Shown here: one piece after another, positions 1 through 5,202 of the stretch
Position numbering within the stretch: position 1 is the stretch's first letter
Layout of the letters: every line of letters begins with the position of its first letter
Assembly: GCA_001872925.1 (NCBI GenBank)
Contig: MNYD01000086.1
Span: forward strand, 1-6,409
Direction of reading: 5' to 3'
Source: Dehalococcoidia bacterium CG2_30_46_19
GTDB lineage: Bacteria; Chloroflexota; Dehalococcoidia; GIF9; AB-539-J10
DNA: 6,409 nucleotides
Position numbers and translations under genes: made by a program
Notes under the pieces: generated by a model
Databases searched by the model: none
What the model saw: only the letters and a program-made list of their open reading frames with translations
Told to the model about the DNA's origin: nothing

Positions 1-90
1 CATTATATGAAGATAGCCAGGGCAATCCATCTGACGATTGAGCTGCGAGAGAAGGTTGACGAAGTATATGCCGGGCTTGGTCAGGTCTGA
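1..90 (+). CDS. Possible 3' end of an unrecognised ORF (partial)
   Basis: Frame 1 is open from the window edge to a TGA at 88-90 and would end in ...LTIELREKVDEVYAGLGQV. An in-frame ATG at 7-9 would give a 27-residue peptide, so this is either the tail of a gene beginning outside the window or a very short ORF. I do not recognise a family. It runs convergently towards vapC, whose stop lies 15 bases further on. Part of its sequence (15-70) recurs in two interrupted pieces at 874-903 and 1032-1083. In the second piece one reading frame gives a similar peptide (LMIELQERVDRYI), which hints at related coding origin. Too little is visible to assign a function, and the frame could be fortuitous. Confidence 0.3.
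   Translation, partial: HYMKIARAIHLTIELREKVDEVYAGLGQV
15..70 (+). repeat. Dispersed repeat, uninterrupted copy A
   Basis: This stretch (AGCCAGG..., then ATCCATCTGACGATTGAG, then a tail ending GGTTGAC...GTATATG) matches the pieces at 874-903 and 1032-1083 by eye. Bases 15-42 align with 874-902, and 22-60 align with 1032-1071, each with several substitutions and one single-base indel (CTGAC versus CTTGAT). It is the only one of the three copies in which the left and right parts are contiguous. Confidence 0.55.
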
Positions 91-105
91 AGCTCGTTCT
101 GGGGC

Positions 106-537
106 TTAAAGCCTCATTTCCTTTAAAGGCACGACTAAGGGTAAGTCCTTAATCTTAGCCAGGAGCTTATAGTCAGCAGTGAGCAATGGGATATGAAGTT
201 TCCTTGAAACCGCAATATATGCGGCATCATATATGGTAATTTCATAGGAAAAGGCAAGCTCTATTGCTGGCTCGAATACCTCGGAAAAATCCACCAGCTC
301 AAGCTCCAGCTTGAGAAGATTTGTGACTGCCCGTGATACATCTTTTTCAGTAAAATTTGGATTGAAGCGAAGGGCGTTACAAACCTCGTATAGAACCAAC
401 GAAGAACTCACGAGCATAGACGTTCCATCGATATGGTTGTTCAACAGCCTTTCCGAGCTCTCAGCACCCTGTTCAAACCTGGAGAACCACTTGACTACGA
501 TGCTAGCATCCACGACGTATTTGGGTGGTATCTTCAC
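106..537 (-). CDS. vapC: VapC-type PIN-domain toxin (ribonuclease)
   Basis: A probable 143-residue PIN-domain toxin, the endoribonuclease partner of the antitoxin encoded just upstream. The four acidic residues expected of a PIN metal site are visible: Asp10 in YVVDAS, Glu51 in LVLYEVCNAL, Asp104 in IYDAAYIA, and Asp122 in LLTADYKLL. The length is typical for the family. I chose the GTG at 537: it overlaps the antitoxin stop as GTGA and has GGAGAG (550-545) seven bases upstream. An alternative GTG at 552 adds five residues but has no well-spaced ribosome site. Family knowledge says such toxins cleave tRNA or rRNA and are neutralised by their cognate antitoxin; the specific RNA target cannot be read from sequence. 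No inactivating change is seen, so the toxin is probably functional. Confidence 0.88.
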   Translation of the reverse strand: MKIPPKYVVDASIVVKWFSRFEQGAESSERLLNNHIDGTSMLVSSSLVLYEVCNALRFNPNFTEKDVSRAVTNLLKLELELVDFSEVFEPAIELAFSYEITIYDAAYIAVSRKLHIPLLTADYKLLAKIKDLPLVVPLKEMRL

Positions 538-800
538 TTTACTTCTCTCCACTTCCTTATCTCAGCTACCCCGTCCCACTTGCCTGACTTTTCCTTCAGC
601 TGCCTTATCTCCGATGCTGCCTTTATCAGTCCGTCCCGCTTCTCTTTTTCTCTTTTTTCCTTCTCCTTCTGCTCTATGAAAAATCGCAGCGCTTGCTGGA
701 TGAGTCCACTCCTGGTATTTCCTTGCTTTTGGACGAAGGCATCTGCTTCTCTTAGCTCTTCCTCGGGCAGGGTGATATTTATCTTTACCGCTTTACCCAT
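534..800 (-). CDS. vapB: Ribbon-helix-helix antitoxin of the VapC partner
   Basis: An 88-residue protein that fits a ribbon-helix-helix (CopG/Arc-like) antitoxin. Residues 5-12 (VKINITLP) form the DNA-contacting beta strand, about 13-27 the first helix, and TRSGLIQQALRFFIEQ the second helix. A highly charged Lys/Glu segment (about 44-60) follows, and a C-terminal part (about 60-88, with Trp74 and Trp84) probably wraps the toxin. The ATG at 800 is preceded by AAAGGAGGT at a seven-base spacing. The gene ends in GTGA shared with the start of vapC, which implies translational coupling. Antitoxins of this type normally repress their own promoter as a complex with the toxin; an imperfect inverted repeat over the -10 box (810-830) is a candidate operator. 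The family assignment is from fold pattern, so the symbol is provisional. Confidence 0.82.
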   Translation of the reverse strand: MGKAVKINITLPEEELREADAFVQKQGNTRSGLIQQALRFFIEQKEKEKREKEKRDGLIKAASEIRQLKEKSGKWDGVAEIRKWREVK

Positions 801-809
801 TTAATACCT

Positions 810-830
810 CCTTTTATACCTACTATAAGG
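810..830. promoter_or_regulatory. Candidate antitoxin operator
   Basis: On the plus strand CCTTTTATA (810-818) and TATAAGG (824-830) form an imperfect inverted repeat centred on the -10 box and likely start point of the toxin-antitoxin promoter. This is the usual place for autorepression by a ribbon-helix-helix antitoxin. The match is short and the AT-rich context makes chance likely. Confidence 0.3.
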
Positions 831-850
831 CTTATTGGTAGAGAAGTCAA
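822..850 (-). promoter_or_regulatory. Sigma-70-type promoter of the toxin-antitoxin pair
   Basis: Reading the minus strand, TTGACT (850-845) and TATAGT (827-822) are separated by 17 bases. Each box matches the consensus at five of six positions. The start of transcription would fall near 815, just ahead of the ribosome site AAAGGAGGT. It points away from dcd. Confidence 0.7.
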
Positions 851-873
851 GGAAGCCAGCTTTACATAAAGGC

Positions 874-903
874 AGCCAGGACGATTCATCTTGATGATTG
901 AGT
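874..903 (+). repeat. Dispersed repeat, left part (copy B) and left flanking direct repeat
   Basis: AGCCAGG followed by ACGATTCATCTTGATGATTG-AGT. Bases 881-903 match 1032-1054 at 22 of 23 positions. Upstream of that, 874-880 also matches the uninterrupted copy at 15-21. After 903 similarity to copy A stops and the palindromic stretch begins. Confidence 0.6.
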
Positions 904-1031
904 GTTTACTAACCTCATCCCCTTTATCCCCCTCTCCTTCAAAGGAAGAGATAGAGTTAGAGATAGAGACTCTTTCTCTATCTTTTCTTCTCTTTCTTCT
1001 AAGGGAAGGGGGTCAGGGGATGGGTTGCTAG
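904..1031. mobile_element. MITE-like palindromic insertion between direct repeats
   Basis: This 128-base stretch is bracketed by near-identical 23-bp direct repeats (881-903 and 1032-1054). It contains an imperfect palindrome from 911 to 1025: AACCTCATCCCCTTTATC at the left pairs with the complement of GGGGTCAGGGGATGGGTT at the right. Nested inside is a perfect 8-bp stem (AGATAGAG 961-968 with CTCTATCT 976-983) around a 7-base loop. It has no convincing coding capacity. C-rich/G-rich palindromes of this appearance are common non-autonomous repeats in bacterial genomes. Calling it mobile is an inference from the flanking duplication and the uninterrupted copy at 15-70. Confidence 0.5.
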
Positions 1032-1083
1032 ACAATTCATCTTGATGATTGAGTTGCAGGAAAGAGTTGACAGGTATATTGTA
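1032..1083 (+). repeat. Dispersed repeat, right part (copy C) and right flanking direct repeat
   Basis: ACAATTCATCTTGATGATTG-AG repeats 881-902 with one mismatch and is followed by TTGCAGGAAAGAGTTGAC. That second segment aligns with 43-60 of copy A at 12 of 18 positions. Copy C lacks the AGCCAGG left end found in copies A and B, so B and C together look like the two halves of one copy with the junction duplicated. Confidence 0.55.
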
Positions 1084-1121
1084 ATATATGGGGTGGTTCC
1101 TGTGGCATACATTCGCTTTGT

Positions 1122-1151
1122 TTGCAGTTTTTGCAGGGCGAATGATAGAAT
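1122..1151 (+). promoter_or_regulatory. Weak candidate promoter for the dcd-rib operon
   Basis: TAGAAT (1146-1151) matches the -10 consensus at five of six positions, and TTGCAG (1122-1127) lies 18 bases upstream as a poor -35. Initiation near 1158 would give a leader of only about eight bases before the dcd ATG, consistent with the lack of a ribosome site there. Other AT-rich hexamers nearby (1075-1087) have no suitably placed -35. Confidence 0.25.
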
Positions 1152-1165
1152 GCTTGACAGTAGCT

Positions 1166-1738
1166 ATGGTACTCAGCGACCGCACGATTAAAGAAGAGAT
1201 TGCTAAAGGCAGGATAGTCATCGAGCCTCTTGACCCAGGTTGCATTCAGCCAGCGAGTGTTGATATACACCTGGACAAGAAGCTGCTCGTATTTAAAACT
1301 CGGCGTTATCCCTTTTATATCGATGTCAAACAAAGTACGGATGATGTAACCGAGCTGGTAGAAATTGACGAGGAAAAGCCATTTCTACTTAATGCCGGTG
1401 AGTTTGTGTTAGCCAGCACGCTTGAGTCGATTGAGTTATGTGACGATATTGTAGCTCGGCTTGAAGGGAAAAGTTCACTGGGTAGAATCGGGCTTTTAAT
1501 TCACTCCACAGCGGGGTATGTTGACCCTGGCTGGCGAGGGCAGCTCACTCTAGAGTTATCCAATGTATCCAGGTTTCCCATCACCCTGTATTACAAAATG
1601 GCAATCGGACAAATTTCGTTTCTCCGCTTGACTTCACCTGCGGAAAGGACTTATGGTTCACCTGGTTTGCAAAGTAAGTATCAGGGGCAGAGTGGTCCTA
1701 CAGCGAGCAGGTATTTTAAAGGTTACCAGGAAGGCTAA
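1166..1738 (+). CDS. dcd: dCTP deaminase, probably the dUMP-forming bifunctional type
   Basis: A 190-residue trimeric nucleotide deaminase of the dUTPase superfamily acting in cytosolic dUMP supply for thymidylate synthesis. Conserved stretches are LSDRTIKEEI at the start, RLEGKSSLGR (98-107) binding the phosphates, HSTAGYVDPGW (113-123), and the catalytic Glu130 in LTLELSN. The TAG in the third block, instead of the TAH of Escherichia coli Dcd, and overall resemblance to the Mycobacterium tuberculosis enzyme of equal length suggest the form that both deaminates dCTP and releases pyrophosphate. The frame stays open back to an ATG at 1088, but those 26 residues do not belong to the family, and M-V-L-S-D is the normal beginning. 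No clear ribosome site precedes 1166. The stop directly abuts the ribD ATG (TAAATG). Confidence 0.92.
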   Translation: MVLSDRTIKEEIAKGRIVIEPLDPGCIQPASVDIHLDKKLLVFKTRRYPFYIDVKQSTDDVTELVEIDEEKPFLLNAGEFVLASTLESIELCDDIVARLEGKSSLGRIGLLIHSTAGYVDPGWRGQLTLELSNVSRFPITLYYKMAIGQISFLRLTSPAERTYGSPGLQSKYQGQSGPTASRYFKGYQEG

Positions 1739-2848
1739 ATGATGGCGACATCTGAGGATTACATGGGATGTGCTCTATCTCTGGCTAGGTTAGCTTTAGG
1801 GTATACCAGTCCAAATCCGGCGGTGGGAGCGGTGGTGGTCAAGGATAGTGCTCTGGTGGGTGTGGGACATACACAGCCCGCTGGTTTGCCTCACGCAGAG
1901 GTGATGGCGCTTCGCCAGGCCGAAGAAAAGGCACGGGGAGCTACCATGTATGTTACCCTTGAGCCATGTTGCCATTATGGGAAAACACCGCCATGCACAC
2001 AAGCGATAATCAACGCCGGCATAGCAGAAGTCCATATCGCGTTGCTCGACCCTAATCCTCTGGTCTCCGGGAACGGGATAAAAGAGCTAAACGAAGCTGG
2101 CATCGAGACTTATGTTGGTGAACATCAGAAAGAAGCTGAGGAAATAAACGAGGCTTACATTAAATTTATCACCACCAGCTTGCCATTCTTCATTGCTAAA
2201 TTTGCCATGAGCCTTGATGGCAAGATTGCCACCAGGTCCAATCAGTCTAAGTGGATCAGTAACAGAGAGGCAAGGGAATATGTACACAGTGTGCGGCATA
2301 TAGTGGACGCGATAATGGTTGGGGTGAATACTGTGCTTATTGATGACCCACGTCTTACTGCTCGTGGTTGCTCTGGCAAAGGTGGCAATACGAAATCCCA
2401 GCCATTGCGGATAATTGTTGACAGTAAAGGAAGAACGCCATTGGACGCCAATGTTTTTAAGCAACCTGGCGAAACTTTAATTGCCACGGTAAAACCTATG
2501 GATATTGAGAAAAAGGAAAAGTTTATCCAGGCTGGTGTTGAAGTGCTGGAATTACCGGCGAAAGAGGGGAAGGTAGATGTGGGGGAACTATCCAGAGCAA
2601 TAGGGAAGCGTGAAATACTGAGTGTGCTGGTTGAGGGAGGGAGTGCTCTACTCGGGTCATTTTTTGATAGCCATCTGGTGGATAAAGTTATGGTATTTAT
2701 TTCGCCGATTGTTATTGGTGGCGATGGAGCCAAAGCGGCGGTAGGTGGGAATGGGGTTGAATCGATAATTGAGGCTCAACACCTGAGTCGGGTTGACGTT
2801 AAAAGCTTTGGCGATAATATATTGGTCAGTGGATATGTAGAGAGGTGA
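1739..2848 (+). CDS. ribD: Bifunctional pyrimidine deaminase/reductase RibD
   Basis: RibD catalyses steps two and three of riboflavin synthesis: zinc-dependent deamination of the diamino-pyrimidinone ribosylamine phosphate, then NADPH-dependent reduction of its ribose. The protein has 369 residues, normal for the fusion. The N-terminal deaminase shows HAE (52-54, His zinc ligand and Glu proton shuttle) and the PCxxxGxTPPC block at 76-86 with Cys77 and Cys86 as the other zinc ligands. The C-terminal reductase starts near 150 with KFAMSLDGKIA (154-164), followed by GVNTVLIDDPRLTAR (195-209) and VEGGSALLGSF (298-308). Two ATGs are adjacent; AGGAAGG (1728-1734) lies four bases before 1739 and seven before 1742, so the second may be the true start. 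It touches dcd upstream and is three bases from ribE. Confidence 0.96.
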   Translation: MMATSEDYMGCALSLARLALGYTSPNPAVGAVVVKDSALVGVGHTQPAGLPHAEVMALRQAEEKARGATMYVTLEPCCHYGKTPPCTQAIINAGIAEVHIALLDPNPLVSGNGIKELNEAGIETYVGEHQKEAEEINEAYIKFITTSLPFFIAKFAMSLDGKIATRSNQSKWISNREAREYVHSVRHIVDAIMVGVNTVLIDDPRLTARGCSGKGGNTKSQPLRIIVDSKGRTPLDANVFKQPGETLIATVKPMDIEKKEKFIQAGVEVLELPAKEGKVDVGELSRAIGKREILSVLVEGGSALLGSFFDSHLVDKVMVFISPIVIGGDGAKAAVGGNGVESIIEAQHLSRVDVKSFGDNILVSGYVER

Positions 2849-2851
2849 GGG

Positions 2852-3493
2852 ATGTTTACCGGTATAGTAGAAGAAATTGGTATTATCAGGGAAGCGGAGG
2901 CAAATCGTCTGGTTATTATGGGAGGGGAGGTGCTTCAGGGGATGGAACCTGGCGACAGTATAGCGGTTAACGGAGTTTGTTTAACGGTGGCATCTTTGAG
3001 TGATGATAGCTTTAGTGTTGGTATTATGCCTGAGACACTGCATCGCACCAATCTTGGTGAGCTTCACTACGGTGACCATGTGAATCTGGAAAGAGCATTA
3101 GCAATGGGAGGACGTATTGGTGGTCATCTGGTATTGGGGCATGTTGATGATGTTGGAAGGATTGTTTCGGTGACTCCTCAGGAAGAGGCACACATTGTGC
3201 GGATTGCAGCGCCGGCTCAATTAATGTCATACATTGCTGAGAAAGGTTTTATTGCTGTGGATGGCGTTAGTCTTACCAGTATCGCTGTTGACGATTTTTC
3301 CTTTTCTGTTTCTTTAGTAGCTTATACAATAGAACATACTATCCTGGCCGAGAAAAGACCTGGTAGCGCAGTTAATCTAGAGGTGGACGTTATCGCTAGA
3401 TACCTGAAGCGACTCAGTGAAAAAACAGGTCAACCCCTGACTAGATCAGGGGTAACTTTTGACCTGCTTAAGGAATACGGATTTACGCAGTGA
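2852..3493 (+). CDS. ribE: Riboflavin synthase alpha chain
   Basis: Riboflavin synthase converts two molecules of 6,7-dimethyl-8-ribityllumazine into one riboflavin and one pyrimidine that is recycled by RibH. The 213-residue sequence shows the characteristic duplicated beta barrel. The first barrel starts MFTGIVEE and contains GDSIAVNGVCLTV (34-46). The second starts at GGRIGGHLVLGHVD (86-99) and contains KGFIAVDGVSLT (131-142). NLEVDVIARYLKR (175-187) forms the trimerisation helix. A short tail ending FDLLKEYGF is seen in many homologues. The ATG sits three bases after the ribD stop with AGAGGTGAGG as ribosome site. The codons for residues about 192-205 also encode a strong hairpin (3426-3466). 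In some naming schemes this enzyme is called RibC or RibE. Confidence 0.96.
   Translation: MFTGIVEEIGIIREAEANRLVIMGGEVLQGMEPGDSIAVNGVCLTVASLSDDSFSVGIMPETLHRTNLGELHYGDHVNLERALAMGGRIGGHLVLGHVDDVGRIVSVTPQEEAHIVRIAAPAQLMSYIAEKGFIAVDGVSLTSIAVDDFSFSVSLVAYTIEHTILAEKRPGSAVNLEVDVIARYLKRLSEKTGQPLTRSGVTFDLLKEYGFTQ
3426..3466 (+). other. Strong two-part RNA hairpin inside the 3' end of ribE
   Basis: ACCCCTGA (3433-3440) pairs perfectly with TCAGGGGT (3446-3453) around the loop CTAGA. Outside this, CAGGTCA (3426-3432) pairs with TGACCTG (3460-3466), leaving a one-sided 6-base bulge (AACTTT). That makes 15 Watson-Crick pairs in 41 bases, all within coding sequence and ending 37 bases before the ribBA start. 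There is no uninterrupted U-tract after the complete stem, so it is a poor intrinsic terminator. A role in RNA stability, processing or translation is possible but not shown. Confidence 0.55.
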
Positions 3494-3503
3494 GGCGGGT
3501 AAT

Positions 3504-4718
3504 ATGTTAGCTCCTATCACCGAAGCAATTGAAGATATAAAGGCGGGTAAGTTGGCGGTCATCATCGATGATGAGTCCCGGGAGAATGAGGGTGATTTAG
3601 CCATGGCTGCGGAGAAAGTCACTCCTGAAGCAATAAATTTTATGACTAAACACGGGCGAGGATTGATTTGCCTTCCTATCATCGGGCAAAGGCTGGACGA
3701 ACTGAGAATACCATTAATGGTTCAACATAATACTTCGAGATACTCAACTGCTTTCACGGTATCCATTGAAGCGAAGGATAAGGTGTCCACGGGGATTTCT
3801 GCTTTTGACCGAGCACAAACTATAAAAGCGGTGCTTGACCCTGATACCAAGCCTGAAGATTTAGTTCAGCCGGGGCACGTTTTTCCTATTCGTGCTAGAG
3901 AAGGTGGAGTATTGGTGAGAGCAGGGCATACTGAAGCCATTGTGGACCTGGCTAAACTGGCGGGATGTTATCCTGCTGGTATTATTTGTGAGATTATGGA
4001 TGAAGATGGTTGTATGGCGAGGTTACCGCAGCTTGAAGCCCTTGCTGAGAAGTATGGTTTGAAGATTATCTCCATAGTGGAGCTTATTGCTTATCGGCAC
4101 CGTCATGAAAAGCTAGTTCAGAAGGTAACTGAAGCACGGCTGCCCACCAGATATGGTGAATTTGTGGTGGTAGCTTATAAGTCCATTGTCGACCCTGCAG
4201 AGCATGTTGCTCTGGTAAAGGGGGATATATCGGGGAATGAGCCGGTATTGGTGCGGGTTCATAGTGAGTGTCTTACCGGGGATGTTTTCGGAAGCTTGAG
4301 GTGTGATTGTGGTGAGCAAATTGGGTTGGCAATGCAGAGAATCTGTTTAGAAGGCAGGGGGGTGTTCTTATATATGAGGCAGGAAGGGAGAGGAATTGGA
4401 TTTCATAATAAACTTCGTGCCTATGCGCTTCAGGACCAGGGTCTGGACACCGTTGAGGCTAACATAGCATTAGGTTTTGCTCCTGATTTAAGGGATTACG
4501 GCATTGGGGCGCAGATTTTGGCCGATTTAGGGCTACATAAAATAAAGCTGCTTACTAACAATCCTAAGAAAGTAGTAGGGTTGGAAAGTTATGGACTCGA
4601 AATAGTGGAAATTGTCCCCCTGGTGACTCCCCCTAATCCAGTCAATGTCAATTACCTGAGGACCAAGCAAGAGAAGCTGGGGCATTTGCTCCATATAAAG
4701 GAGGTAGACGATGGCTAA
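3504..4718 (+). CDS. ribBA: DHBP synthase / GTP cyclohydrolase II fusion RibBA
   Basis: A 404-residue fusion that opens both arms of riboflavin synthesis. The N-terminal domain (about 1-200) makes 3,4-dihydroxy-2-butanone 4-phosphate from ribulose 5-phosphate and shows DDESRENEGDL (22-32), TGISAFDRAQTI (96-107), GHTEA (141-145) and ICEIMDEDG (161-169). The C-terminal domain (about 205-404) hydrolyses GTP. Its zinc ligands Cys256, Cys267 and Cys269 lie in SECLTGDVFGSLRCDCG, with MRQEGRGIG (291-299), LQDQGLDTVEAN (309-320) and TNNPKK (351-356) following. Both halves keep their catalytic blocks, so neither appears degenerate. The frame is open upstream to 3459, inside ribE, but the ATG at 3504 gives the usual N-terminus and has GAGGCGGG about seven bases upstream. 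Its last eight bases overlap ribH. Confidence 0.96.
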   Translation: MLAPITEAIEDIKAGKLAVIIDDESRENEGDLAMAAEKVTPEAINFMTKHGRGLICLPIIGQRLDELRIPLMVQHNTSRYSTAFTVSIEAKDKVSTGISAFDRAQTIKAVLDPDTKPEDLVQPGHVFPIRAREGGVLVRAGHTEAIVDLAKLAGCYPAGIICEIMDEDGCMARLPQLEALAEKYGLKIISIVELIAYRHRHEKLVQKVTEARLPTRYGEFVVVAYKSIVDPAEHVALVKGDISGNEPVLVRVHSECLTGDVFGSLRCDCGEQIGLAMQRICLEGRGVFLYMRQEGRGIGFHNKLRAYALQDQGLDTVEANIALGFAPDLRDYGIGAQILADLGLHKIKLLTNNPKKVVGLESYGLEIVEIVPLVTPPNPVNVNYLRTKQEKLGHLLHIKEVDDG

Positions 4719-5202
4719 GTGTTACGAAGGAATACTGGTAGGCAAAGGGCTGAAGTTTGGCGTTGTCGTTTCTCGGTTTAACGAGATGATAACCACCAGG
4801 CTGTTAGAGGGGATGAAGGATGCTCTGTTGCGTCATGGTGTTGGGGAAGGAGATATCGATGTTGCGTGGACGCCAGGCTGTCTTGAAATCCCATTGATAG
4901 CTAAAAAATTAGCGCAGAGTGGCAAATACGACGCCATAATATGCCTTGGCGCTGTAATTCGCGGCGGGACTCCCCATTTCGAGTATGTAGCGTCTGAGGT
5001 AGGTAGAGGAATTGGGCGGGTGACTTTGGATGCCGAGTTACCGGTGATACAGGGCATAATCACCGCTGATACTCTGGAACAGGCTATTCAGAGGGCAGGA
5101 GCCAAAGAGGGTAATAAAGGTTTTATGGCTGCAGTCGAAGCTATTGAAATGGCCAATTTGCTCCGTGTCATTGCGAGTAAGACGAAGCAATCTATTCAGT
5201 AA
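4711..5202 (+). CDS. ribH: 6,7-dimethyl-8-ribityllumazine synthase RibH
   Basis: Lumazine synthase condenses the RibD-derived pyrimidine with dihydroxybutanone phosphate and usually forms pentamers or 60-mer capsids. The 163 residues include SRFNE (21-25), PGCLEIP (55-61), GAVIRGGTPHFEYV (80-93) with the catalytic His89, and EQAIQRAGAKEGNKG (123-137) with the phosphate-binding Arg128. Compared with Bacillus subtilis RibH, two substrate-contact positions that are usually aromatic are Leu58 and Gln114. The homologous part ends at AIEMANLLR (about 152), where the Bacillus protein ends three residues later. The remaining VIASKTKQSIQ is encoded by a copy of a GTCATTGCGAG-type dispersed repeat. AAAGGAGGT lies just before the ATG, which overlaps the end of ribBA by eight bases. 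The end overlaps the convergent 84-aa gene by 11 bases. Confidence 0.95.
   Translation: MAKCYEGILVGKGLKFGVVVSRFNEMITTRLLEGMKDALLRHGVGEGDIDVAWTPGCLEIPLIAKKLAQSGKYDAIICLGAVIRGGTPHFEYVASEVGRGIGRVTLDAELPVIQGIITADTLEQAIQRAGAKEGNKGFMAAVEAIEMANLLRVIASKTKQSIQ
5164..5192 (+). repeat. GTCATTGCGAG...GAAGCAATC dispersed repeat fused to the ribH end
   Basis: CGTGTCATTGCGAG at 5164-5177 and GACGAAGCAATC at 5181-5192 match, from memory, a short repeat scattered through many bacterial genomes. Translated, it gives the familiar VIAS-x-TKQSI string that often appears at the ends of predicted proteins. ATTGC and GCAAT can form a weak 5-bp stem. Here it supplies the last codons of ribH and touches the stop codon of the opposing gene. 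The repeat family assignment is recall, not a search result. Confidence 0.65.

Noticed and set aside
311..804. Plus-strand ORFs of 122 and 123 residues opposite the toxin-antitoxin genes
   Set aside because: They are low-complexity Ser/Phe/Leu-rich antisense shadows of vapB and vapC.
904..1031. CRISPR-like repeat-spacer unit formed by the two 23-bp repeats
   Set aside because: There are only two close copies, with a 128-base intervening palindrome, no further repeats and no cas genes.
1088..1165. N-terminal extension of dcd with a hydrophobic stretch (MGWFLWHTFALFAVFAG)
   Set aside because: It looks like a short membrane or signal segment, but Dcd enzymes start at the M-V/L/I-L-S-D motif found at 1166, the enzyme is cytosolic, and no ribosome site supports 1088.
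801..1165. FMN riboswitch upstream of the rib operon
   Set aside because: G-rich stretches at 1001-1020 attracted attention, but they belong to the palindromic element and the conserved blocks and multi-stem layout of the RFN element are not visible.
886..1245. 119-residue minus-strand ORF across the repeat region
   Set aside because: Its sequence (DPLPLEERE... LPLKERGIKG) is the translation of the palindromic repeat, and it runs antisense into dcd; no ribosome site or family.
3459..3503. Upstream start for ribBA inside ribE
   Set aside because: The extra 15 residues overlap ribE and the hairpin, and are not part of the family; the ATG at 3504 has the usual N-terminus and a ribosome site.
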